DNA from: Cladopsammia gracilis
Taxonomy: Eukaryota > Cnidaria > Anthozoa > Scleractinia > Dendrophylliidae
Direction of reading: 5' to 3'
NCBI GenBank assembly: GCA_022457155.1
Contig: JAJGOT010000136.1
Span: 657,001-721,000 of the forward strand
DNA length: 64,000 nt
Shown here: piece after piece, positions 45,701-55,742 of the stretch
Layout: the number at the start of each line of letters is the position of its first letter
Position numbering within the stretch: position 1 is the first letter of the stretch
Made by a program: the position numbers and the translations under genes
Notes under the pieces: generated by a model
What the model was told of the DNA's origin: nothing
What the model saw: the letters and a program-made list of their open reading frames with translations, nothing else
Databases searched by the model: none

Positions 45701-48700
45701 CTCTATGTACATCGAATAGTTGAGTGGTAAAATATTTCTTGTTTTGAACGTCGTGTTAGTGAGTTATAGAGATTTGAATTTTCAAAATGCTAATTTGATG
45801 ACGTCAACCCGGGAATCATTCATTATACAACTACTTGTTTTCACCTCCAAGTAATATTTTTTACGAATCAGTTGACTATCCACAGTTTATTTTCAGTATT
45901 TATCAAATTAACTATCCTCAAGCTTTAAACTGCGTATTGTAAATTGGCGTAGAAATAATGGCAAATTCTGGGTTGACGTCATCTAATTAGCATTTTGTAA
46001 TTTCAAATCTCTATAACTCACAATCGCGATGTTCAAAACAAGAAATATTTTTTTTACATTCAACTATTCAATGCCCATAGAGTTAATTCTGAAGATATCT
46101 TTCTAGGGGTGATAGGCACTTTAAGTCATTATGTTCTTGTTTTGAAGATTTTATGTTTTGTTTCTCTGCAGATTTGTGAACAGTTCATCGGTGAAACGCT
46201 TGCAATAGAGACAGCGTCTGAAGCTATGCAGGTTTGTCAATGCATGCATGTGTTGCAGGTAAAATCCATTCTCAGGCTGAATCAGTATTTAATATAGGTT
46301 AAATGTGAACTCAGTATTAATTTAGGTAAGCTACCCGTAACCCCAGCACAAAGCTGCATGTAATCATCACCCCTTGCACAAAGATACAAGAACTGGACTA
46401 CCCCTATGCACAAAGATACAAGTAGCCAGTGCTGTGACTTTGGAGTTCGCTTTGTGCTAGGGTTAGGATTAGCTTTACCAAGATTGTATACTGGGTACAC
46501 ATTACACCTAGATTAAATACTGATCTAACTTACCTGAGACCGGATTTTACCTCCAACTTACACACTCCCCTCGAGGGTGTGAGTTTTCCCCCGTTTTAGC
46601 TTATATAAAATTATAGGTGTGTCTGGTCCTAGCCTGCAAATATAGCTGCCTCTCATTGCTCCTGGCTGCTAGGGGCACTTGAGCGACGAGATGCAGCTGT
46701 ATTCGAAGCTAGTCTAGTCGCAAAGTGTATCGTCTTTTATTAAGCCATTTTGGTCTAAAAATTGAGTACTATTGGACTTTTTAACAGACTTTGTCTGAGA
46801 ACAAATTGATTGGTTTTCCCTTCTAGTTTAAGATTGGGTTAAAGTGCCTACCTATAACGTATTTTTTTTAATTTTATTTTCTAAATCTACACGTCACGTA
46901 ATGAACGTCTGCGAAAAATTTTTTTGATTTCAGCAAAACGTGAATTTTTTTATGATTTTTTAAAGTCTTCGAAATTTGCTGCCATTTTGGTCCACCATTC
47001 GCATTAGTCTCCTCTCGGTCCCTCTCGGTGAACAAAGGATCCGTGATGTAGATTAAGGAACACGTAACATCAAACAAAGGAACACGTGACTTCAAACAGA
47101 GGAACTATGACGTAGATTAAGGAACACGTGAGCCCGTTGCCCTTCTTAGCAGCGGGATGGGTATACCGCAAAAAAATAGGATTTTGAAGATTTGAAATAT
47201 TCATAAAAAATTCACGTTTTGTGCAAAGCGCGAAATTGTTTTGCAGAGGTTCCTTGTGTGATGTTTGCATTCAGATGAGAAAATAAAAAATTAAACGTTA
47301 TGGGCACTTTAAGATTTTGGCCATTTTGGCATGAAAAGGGGAATAATTTTAAAGGGAAAATCGCATATTTTGGTCCTAAACAAAGCAGGTGACACCCTTA
47401 GATATGCACCATAGCCAAGTAAAAGGTCTTTAAAAAAATATCTTCCTTCCTTCCTGGGGTCCTAGATATGTCATAAAGTTGTCTTATCTTGTTCTAAAGT
47501 ACTGTAAAATCTCTATTAAGCCACCCGGGTGGCTTATTTATTTAAGGTATTTCCGAGGGGTGGCTTATTAGAGAGGGGACAGGGGACAGGGGGCTTATTG
47601 ATTTAGCAAAATGCAGCACAATGTACACTATCAGGATATTTAACAACTATTCACCGAAGTGGAGGTGGGTAGTGGTGGATATTTATCGAGCCGTGAAGCA
47701 GCAAGGTAAATATCCACCACTACCCACCTACACTGAGGTGAATAGTTGTTTTAGTATATACTGAAACAGTGAGATAATATAACGAAAATTATTTATTCCT
47801 GTCAACGATAACAATTTTCTGGGAGGTGAATAGCACTTGCTATTCCGAGTTTCAGTAGCCAATCAGAGCGCGCCAACAATGCTATCCACTGTTTCAGTAT
47901 ATACTAAAATATGATATAAACTTTATTCAAGCATCCTAATCTCAGGATTAAACTTTAATGTTACAATTACATTATTTTCCCCTATATAATGGTTTATGCC
48001 AATAACAAAAGCCACTTTATCACGGTTCAAGAGTATTGAAGTAAGTAAGGGGGAGGGGTGGGGTGGCTTACAAGAGGGAAGGGGGGGGGGGGGCTTAATA
48101 AATTTCTTCTTCTAAAGAGGGGTGGCTTATTAGAGGGGGCGGCTTATTTGAGAGGGGTTGCTAAATAGAGATTTTATGGTATACTACAACTATATCAATT
48201 TATTTTATAAGATTGCAGTTACTTATGGGCAGGAGGAGTTAAGAGAGCGCTGTTTAGATTTCATTGAGGAGAACACAGAGAGTGTTTTCAGAACTAAAGG
48301 ATTTCACGAGTTGTCCGAGGAGGCCTTGGCACTACTGCTTCAAAGTGACAAGCTAATGATGGATGAACTGGAGATTCTTGCAGCCGTGAGGGAATGGGCC
48401 ACAGTAAATTCTGTAAGGCGTGGCTTGTTATCATTAGGGAGCTTATTTTAAGCAACGAGAAAGTTGGCGTCCCGGAAGCCACGAAAAGCCATTGGAAGTC
48501 AGCTGTTTCCCTCGTTGCATCTTCTGTCTTTATTTTGTCATGCTACATACGTTAAAAGACGGAATTCCTTTTCTTTGTGAGCAGTAAACTGATCCATGAA
48601 AAGAAACACCAGACGTGCAGCGGCTGATCCTGACGTTTGGGACGTAAACGTTTTTGTAGCTTAAAAATTAAGTCAATTTTTGGCGTATTTTCGAAAATGC

Positions 48701-50742
48701 GTTTTCGTTGTGTCTGTCATAAATATGGAAGCATTTCATTCATTTTGTTTTTGCTGCCCACGCGTAAACAAACGAAAACGATGGAAGACACGATCTGTTC
48801 TACATTATTGTTTTATAAAGCCTCCGTTTTCGATTGTGTACAGGGTCGGGTTGTTCAAAGCGCGATTAAGCTAACCCAGGGTTAGCGTCAATTTTCAATC
48901 CAGTTAAATACTTACAATGTAATCAATGGAGATTTTTCCAAAGTATCTTCGTATCTTCGTTTCGACTTTGACTTGTCTTCGTGGTAGCTTAAAATAAGCT
49001 TTTGAAAACCCTTCTAACAAGAGAAATTGAATCCTCGGTCAAGCGACTTTCAAACAATCGGCCCCAGATCTTTACCTATGGACGGAAGACCAAAACGTAT
49101 CACTGAAAAATATTCGTTTTGGTCCGTTTTCACTGTCCATACGTAAAACATCCCAGATTGCGCGACATTTTTAAAAATCTCCGTTTTTGGTGTGACTTGA
49201 GTTGCATGATTTATACGAGGACAGAAGTCGCAATCGTACATAAACAAAATCGTTTTTTAAATAAAGCGTTCGGAAATAGCATGGTGTTTTTTTGAAGTTC
49301 AAAAATCAAAATTTAAGTTTTTTGGAACACTGTTGATGTTGAAAGAAGTTTAGATGTTTCAGGACTGCTGTTCCTTAATAAGTAGAATGTTGAAGGGGTT
49401 GCAGTTCCGAAACGTCTGGGCTTTTTTTTTTTTCGATAAAACATTTTGACCCCTAAAAGGTATGACGAGCACCCCCGTCATTTTTATATGGGAGTCCCCT
49501 CCCCCTCTCCCCCTCTCCCCCTCTCCCCCTTTCCCCCTCTCCCCCTCTCCCCCTCTCCCCCTCTCCCCCTTTCCCCCTCTCCCCCTCTCCCCCTCTCCCC
49601 GTCCGGGCCTGTTTTTCGCAACAGCAGAGAAGCAGTGGAAAAAACGCCCAGTAACACCTCTACCGAGAGAAATACTAACGCATAATCATCCCTATTTTCT
49701 TTTTCCGTTCGTTTAGGTTGTTCTGGGTAAGTCAGTTGCTGAAGTTGCACAGAATGTGATTAAACACGTCAGGCTTGCTCTGTTAACGCCGGAGGAACTT
49801 AAACAAGTCGAGCAAGAAAACGAGAAGGACAGAATGATTCCGGTAAGCGCAGCCAGGGAGAAGCTTTGATTCCTTTTAAGGGTTAAAGGGGTTTTTAATT
49901 GAGTCTCGTAAAGCCCGGAAAAACCAAAGTAGTTACTCTGGCTAATCACAAAACAGTAGAGCGACCGAAGATCTAATCAAGACGTCGTAGGTTCGAATCT
50001 CACCGTGGTCAACGACTTTTTCCCTTTCCTCGTGTGGTCCTCATTTCGTTACTTGGGCCAACGCTCAGTAGAAAATTTATGGGTTCTCGTCAGCACTCAA
50101 ATTTACCACAAAGTTAATTATCTGATTTCCAGCTTTGAAAGAGTTTGGGTAGTTTCTTGGTGTTGCGGATGGTGTGATCACCAAATGACGTAAAACAAAA
50201 GATTCAAAAGACACTGAACAATACCCACACCACAACACAAAAGCTAACCAACAATTGCTTCCGCAACACCAAGAAACACCCAGAGTTTGGGATAAATTTT
50301 TCGCCATTCTAATACGGCGCTTATGACGGCACTTTTTAAAACATTCATTCATTAAACAATAAGACAAAACTACTCTCTCTACAAAAGAGTCAGTTACAAA
50401 GACATTTAATGTAGTTCTTACTTTTGTGTCTGTCGACAAAATGCTATGGTGTGACCATTCAAGTGAAACATCTTCAGCAGAACTTTTGCATGGTACCATT
50501 TGTTGTTCAATATTTTACAACATGAAATTTGGGATTTTTCTTGAATTTTGATATTTGGCACTCTTGGGAGTAATAGGGTTCATTCATTTAATCCAGTCTT
50601 ATTTTCGTTCCAGATAAAACAAATATCCGAAGCGTGGAAATATCATGCTCTGAGAAAGTCGCCGAAACATGGTGCTGCAGTTCCTAGGCCACGACCGCGT
50701 AGAGGAACCAAGCCGCGAGAAATGTACACAGAGGTGCACTAG
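42781..50742 (+). CDS. BTBD19: BTB/POZ domain-containing protein 19 (BTBD19) orthologue, 8 exons
   Basis: Exons 42781-42863, 43523-43591, 44345-44507, 45577-45630, 46172-46231, 48212-48412, 49717-49842 and 50614-50742 join in consistent phases to 885 nt, 294 residues; human BTBD19 has 291. A BTB/POZ domain covers about residues 20-125 (SDIKFIVG, RANKAILMARCEVFKAML, LLEFLYTNTCTL) and a BACK-like domain about 128-215 (ERCLDFIEENTESVFRTKGF, LSEEALALLLQSDKL). The C-terminal QISEAWKYHALRK and RRGTKPRE match the human protein closely. BTB domains mediate dimerisation and, in many proteins, Cullin-3 binding; BTBD19 lacks Kelch repeats and its own role is not established. The start ATG follows a possible 5'-untranslated acceptor. 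Introns 2, 4 and 5 carry a minisatellite and piggyBac-like MITEs, and the last intron ends near a tandem-repeat relative. Confidence 0.93.
43680..44275 (+). repeat. BTBD19: minisatellite of about 63-70 bp in BTBD19 intron 2
   Basis: About nine copies of a G-rich unit: GCTGCAGAATCTGGGTTAAG, CTCCAGCCATGTGGGTGGTG, then GGGGTAGCAATACTCCTAGT. It ends some 70 bases before exon 3. Frames across it (PPHHPHGWSLTQILQ) are artefacts. Confidence 0.92.
44940..45000. repeat. poly-C run and local repeats in BTBD19 intron 3
   Basis: A run of about 20 C at 44970-44990. A phrase CCCAACAAAATGTGACAAGG occurs at about 44610 and 45440, and GATATTGAAGCCACCTCTTG at about 44580 and 44710, showing local duplications within this intron. 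Confidence 0.7.
45186..45419. mobile_element. TA-flanked MITE family C, copy 1
   Basis: Ends CTGTATTTTCTCAATTAAAC and GTTTAATCAAGAAAATACGG, each followed by TA outside. The inside repeats GGCGTTTATT. Same family as 58904-59162. It lies in BTBD19 intron 3. Confidence 0.88.
45663..46120. mobile_element. piggyBac-like MITE in BTBD19 intron 4
   Basis: TTAA on both outer sides and ends AGTGCCTATCACCCCTAGAA with its inverse TTCTAGGGGTGATAGGCACT (near-perfect). Inverse similarity continues inwards for about 150 bases (TCTTGTTTTGAACG / TGTTCAAAACAAGA). No transposase. Confidence 0.87.
46843..47308. mobile_element. piggyBac-like MITE in BTBD19 intron 5
   Basis: TTAA outside both ends; ends AGTGCCTACCTATAACG and CGTTATGGGCACT. 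The terminal AGTGCC matches the element in intron 4, but the interiors differ, so these are two subfamilies. Confidence 0.78.
47520..48175. repeat. inverted-repeat and G-rich repeats in BTBD19 intron 5
   Basis: AACAACTATTCACC near 47641 and GGTGAATAGTTGTT near 47738 bracket an internal hairpin (GGTGGATATTTA / TAAATATCCACC). TTTAGTATATACTGAAACAG near 47751 has its inverse near 47892. The outer region repeats GGTGGCTTATTAGAG phrases near 47570 and 48120, also in an outward arrangement, suggesting one nested inside another. Confidence 0.6.
49498..49602 (+). repeat. (CCCCCTCT)n minisatellite in BTBD19 intron 6
   Basis: About 12 units of 8 bp, C/T only on this strand, ending 115 bases before exon 7. 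Pro-Leu/Ser frames on one strand and Gly-Arg-Glu on the other are artefacts. Confidence 0.93.
49955..50012 (+). other. tRNA-like fragment of a SINE
   Basis: AGTAGAGCGACCGAAGATCT followed by the B-box GGTTCGAATCTC. The 5' third of a tRNA is missing and no acceptor stem can be formed, so this is SINE debris in BTBD19 intron 7. Confidence 0.55.
50148..50281 (+). mobile_element. hAT-like MITE, copy 2
   Basis: 134 bp, ends GGTAGTTTCTTGGTGTTGCG and inverse, with an exact 8-bp target duplication AGAGTTTG at 50140-50147 and 50282-50289. It lies in BTBD19 intron 7. Confidence 0.92.
50400..50515 (-). repeat. single unit of the 88-bp repeat variant
   Basis: Contains GGTGTGACCATTCAAGTGAA and TGGTACCATTTG, the inverse of the variant seen at 28160-28600. 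It lies about 100 bases before the last BTBD19 exon. Confidence 0.75.
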
Positions 50743-51395
50743 CTAAAGACAGCTACGGTCCTATATCTGTGCGGTTGAAGATAAGAATTGTCACGCGAAA
50801 TCCTTTGGCCACTAGAATGCCACTCAACAGACTCAAACGTTAGGATCTCCTTGTCTGCCTTAATAAACAATACCACAGGAAAGTACTGCTAGATAGTTCT
50901 TATTTAAGAAACGCTCCACATAAGAACTACAGTAAACTTCATTGTTCTGCGGCATTGGCTCTTTCTCACATAGAATGTCTTTGATTTCAAGAATAGGGGA
51001 GGAGCTAATGGTTTATAATTTTCTTTCAGTATAAAAATAAAGAATATCCATTTGCGTCAGATAAATTTTAGGAAATGTTCGTGCTTAACCAATCAGAATA
51101 GCAGTAGACAATAGCTAATAATTTTGCTTCTTTCATAAAGTTCCCCAAAAACAATATCTTTTAAAATTTGCACTTTTTGCGATTGAGTCTTAAATTACAT
51201 GAAACCTTTAAATAATCAAACAAAATGCACCTTGAAACCTAACTTTTTAGCGGTCTTTGAATCTAGGCCAATGAGATCTCACTAGTTGTAACAATGAAAA
51301 AAGTTGACATTCCATCGTGCATTGTCGTTAGCACTTTCCTTCTTATGCGGATCATTACTAAAATGGTGATACTTAAAATGTATTGACTCATACAG
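50743..51395. other. 3' flank of BTBD19
   Basis: A partial 106-bp repeat unit at about 50815-50920 includes AATAAAC, and an AATAAA lies at about 51034. Either could serve polyadenylation. No further gene. Confidence 0.45.
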
Positions 51396-52262
51396 CATAA
51401 TGAACAGCATCATAATATAGTACTGATCAATAGCTTTCATTTTGAATGGTCACACTTTAGTATTTCATTCACAGACTCAAAAGTTAGAGCCACCTTGTAC
51501 AGCATAATAAACAGTACTACATGAAAGTACTGCTCAACAGCTTTCATTTGAATGGTCACACTTTAGGATTTCATCCACAGACTCAAAAGTTAGAATCACC
51601 TTGTACAGCATAATAAACAGTACCACAGGAAAGTACTGCTCAGTAGCTTTCATTTGAATGGTCACACTTAAGGATTTCATCAACAGACTCAAAAGTTAGA
51701 ACCACCTTGCACAGCATAATAAACAGTACCACAGGAAAGTACTGCTCAGTAGCTTTCATTTGAATGGTCACACTTAAGGATTTCATCCACAGACTCAAAA
51801 GTAAGAACCACCTTGTACAGCATAATCAACAGTGCCACAGGAAAGTACTGCTTAGTAGCTTTCATTTGAATGGTCACACTTTAGGAATTCATCCACAGAC
51901 TTAAAAGTTAGAACCACCCTGTACAGCATAATAAACAGTGCCACAGGAAAGTACTGCTCAATAGCTTTCATTTGAATGGTCACACTTTAGGATTTCATCC
52001 ACAGACTTAAAAGTTAAAACCACCTTGTACAGCATAATAAACAGCATCACAGGAAAGTACTGCTCAATAGCTTTCATTTGAATGGCCACACTTTAGGATT
52101 TCAGCCACAGACTCAAAAGTTAGAATCACCTTGTACAGCATAATAAACAGTACCGCAGGAAAGTACTGCTCAATAGCTTTCATTTGAATGGTCACACTTT
52201 AGGATTTCATCCACAGACTTAAAAGTTAGAACCACCTTGTACCGCACAGCATCATAAACACC
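51395..52262 (+). repeat. 106-bp tandem repeat array downstream of BTBD19
   Basis: About eight units in the same orientation as the array at 140-1240, with the hairpin core and AATAAAC in each. Confidence 0.93.
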
Positions 52263-52510
52263 ACTATAGACTCACTTTAGGATGTAGACTCAGAATTTAG
52301 TACATCATTGAAGTTTTGTCTCCAGTGGGCGAAAGGTTAATTCTGGGGCATTTTTCGTTTGATTTTAAATGTTATTAATTATATCCGATTTTCATTTATA
52401 AAGAGCAAATATTTAACACGGTTCATGGTGTTATATTGTAATTGCAGCACCATATCATTTGATAGTTCATCCACAGTCGTTTAAGTTAGAATGATCTTGG
52501 ACAATATAAT

Positions 52511-52827
52511 AGAGTCATTTTCACTTGAGAGTCGCAAGACCAAAAACAAATTTTAAAAGCAATTATTATGGCCAGTCATATGATTCTGCCCCAGTCACAA
52601 CAGAGGCAGACAATCCAGGCAGACAATCTAATTAGCCAATCAGAGCTCGAAGCAAATACATGTAGCTGGCGCCAAGCGCGGGAAAACGGCGCGTGAGAGC
52701 AGGTCACGGTTTTGCTTGTTCTCATTGGTTAAGAAAGTGGCCCGAGTTTTTTCTTATCCAATCAGAAAGCGTAGCAATGAAAAAATCACTTATAATTGAC
52801 ACTTGACACTTAATTGAAAACTGTTCT
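52511..52827. mobile_element. MITE family A, copy with both ends
   Basis: Starts AGAGTCATTTTCACTTGAGA and ends TTAATTGAAAACTGTTCT. Carries the GCGCCAAGCGCGGGAAAACG phrase and several CCAAT boxes. Confidence 0.75.
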
Positions 52828-55688
52828 AAAAAGTACCATAGAAATGAACGGTCAATAGCTTTCATTTGCTGGATCAAACCACCGCAGACGTGACGATAAA
52901 GGTTACGAGGTTGAATTATTTGCGCAGATTTTAGTGTTTTTGCTTGTTTTGTTTTTTTCTCTGAAGAAAAATAAGCTCTTTAAAGCAGCTGTCGCGAGTT
53001 TAGACACATTGTCTAGTAGTATTGAAGTTTAGCTGCTTGCAGCGGCCATAATTTGTCTCATTAATATTTGTTTATAAATGTAAAAGGAGACCTCGTACTT
53101 CAATTAGTCTTGGCAATTGCGAAAAACAATATATTTTATCACTATTGTGTTTAACCCTTTGAACTTCAAGAATGTCAAAACGTAAAAGTGAAGAAAACTC
53201 ACAAATTTCATTTTGTAAAATATTGAAAAACAAATAACCCCATGTGAAAGAACTGCTGAAGAGATTTCATTTAAATGGTCACACCATAGGATTTCGTGCA
53301 CGGACTGAAAAGTTAGAAGCACACTACTTGTCTCCTAAATTGACTTTGCGAGTGAAAGTTCAGAGATATTGTAACACGAATGTAAGTTTGGGAAAACGGA
53401 AAAAGCTTTAGAAATATGAGCCGAAGAACGGTGCTTCCACAGCTATTTCGAGCTTTCCACATCATTCGAATACAGCTATTTCATTTAAAATTGTCGGGTG
53501 AAAGCTCAAGGCTCAAAGCGTACAAGTCAAGACCGAACGAGTAAACCGAGCGCTTATTCCAGGCATGCAGATTGGGAATGGCGAAACGAAAAGAAACGAC
53601 GCTAATGAGTGATGCGACGAACGGGAAAAACGTTTCTTTTGCGCCGCTCCCAACAATCTCGGCTTGTAGCTTTGAGCTTTCATCCGACAACGTTAATTGA
53701 AACACCTGTATTCGTGTTACTATTACGTGTGGAAATACGAAAATACAGTTTTCTATTTCTTTTGTAAAATAAGCACTCAATAATTTTCAGTTTCCATAGC
53801 AGCCAATCGGAACGCGTGTAGTATATGGCATATTTTATAAACGGATCAGTCGTGATTTCTATGTTCCTTATTTTAGTCCGGGGATTATAGTTCGTTGCCG
53901 ATATGAAAAATCACAAAATTTATTGTAAACTTTTTCGTTTAAAAAAAATCTTCGCAACTACAGACATTTTTTTAATGTGACAAGCATTTTACAATATAAG
54001 TATTATTTGTTTATTTCTTACTGTAGGTCGCTAAAAGGTCTGGGTTTCAAAATTCAATTATCTAGTTTTACCGTTTACTTAACAAACACAACTTTTAAAC
54101 GTTTCATGGAAATATTCCAAGCCTAAGTATTTTTTTACCATTTTATAGAAAATTGTTATTTTTAAATTAGAAAAATTAAGGTGTCCCAAAATTTCATATT
54201 CATATTTTACGCTGGTTTTTCTAGGTGTGATTTTAATGTAGATTTATTTCATTTGGGGTATTTTATATCTTTGGTAGCATTTAATTTCACTTCGCATGTA
54301 TGCTTCCTGTCTGCTAGAATTCTCCTTGTATTTAGCGCAGGTTTCGAAGACATTGAAGTTTGCTTTAGCCTTTCCGTTCTTAAAACAATCCATGCATTCT
54401 GGTTTGCTATTCTTGTATTCATCGTAGTCGTATTGTCGCGAAGTTCTTCTTTTATAGGAAATCGTGAAAATTAATCTTCGCTAAATACGATACCATCGTC
54501 GCGAAATGAATTTCGCACGAGAATTGTTCGTTTTTTCCGTCTGCTTTACAAACAAATTTTGATAAAGAAAAATACATTATATTTAAGTTTTATAACAAAA
54601 TAAATGTTTATTTTCTTCAGTTGCTAAAATGGGTCTGACTTTTAAAATCTGACGTCGATATAAATAAATTAAATGTTGTCAATCTCTTACTTTCGTCAGG
54701 TTCATAACAAAATGATATCTAAAATTTTAGCAGATACAGGGAATACTTGCTTATTTTCTGCACTACTTAAAGATCCAACTTAAATTTTGATTGTCTGTTA
54801 TATTAAAAACTTATATTTTTCGTTTTCTTTTGTAAACACAATTGTTTATAATAACACTGCGGAGCCATGATATCTCAGACAAGAATATCAATTTTGTTTA
54901 TTTTAATAGTAGTTCCGTAAAAGGCCTATATCTTAATAGCAGTCAAATAAATTCATGATACAATATAATGTTGCTATTTTTCCGTTTACTTCATAGGTAT
55001 TGCAATGAAGAAAAATGCGGGTTTTTTTTTTCTTGATTCGATAATTTGCATTTTTGTAAACAATTTTCCCTTTTATTACATAAGCACAAATGATAAATGT
55101 TCCCTCAGGGTTTTTTGCGTGCTAATTTTGTCCAGTGACTTGTTTTGAATCTGTTGTATACAAAAGTCCTGTCTTGAATTTTTATTTGTTTGAACATAAC
55201 GCATAGTTAGTCCATCTATGTTAAGTTGATAATGGATCATAATGTTGGTGGTTTATTTTCTTACCAGAGAGTTCCAGACACATTGACTGCAAATTATAAA
55301 TATTTCCTTTCGATGGTCGCGGGTCATCGCCTCATAAATTCGCCCGTGGTGAGCAAAAGCTTTCGCGTTCGGATGCAAATTTTTGATAATTATTCATCTA
55401 CAATGCAAACTCAACACTAGGACGTTTTCAGTTGTTAAGTACACATACGAGGTGTGAACGTCTAATCCCTTTGGGCCTTTTAAGTGGAAATGAGTTTGTC
55501 ACAAAGGGATATTGGATGTTCTTGATAGCGCATGGAAGCCACCACGTCGGTTCACATGAAAACCGCGAGTTGCGTACGCGACAAAGAGACCCTCGAGCGA
55601 CAAGGAAAAAATTAACGTCTTGCGATTGATCCAATTAGATAAACATGACCTCTGGGTGAAGTTGACGTATTCCTCGCGTTCACAATGA
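52828..55688. other. AT-rich intergenic region upstream of the SYD-1-like gene
   Basis: No exon seen. One unit of the 88-bp repeat variant at about 53205-53320. The stretch 53850-55200 is notably AT-rich with no repeats I recognise, and could hold regulatory DNA of the downstream gene. Confidence 0.45.
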
Positions 55689-55695
55689 TATAAAG
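55689..55695 (+). promoter_or_regulatory. possible TATA box of the SYD-1-like gene
   Basis: TATAAAG lies 48 bases before the ATG at 55743. Transcription from it would start at about 55715-55725, giving a very short leader. The position fits an intronless gene with its own promoter, but it rests on sequence match only. Confidence 0.4.
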
Positions 55696-55742
55696 CAATA
55701 CCACGACAGCTTATAAAGACACTTTACGAACAGCATTTTATT

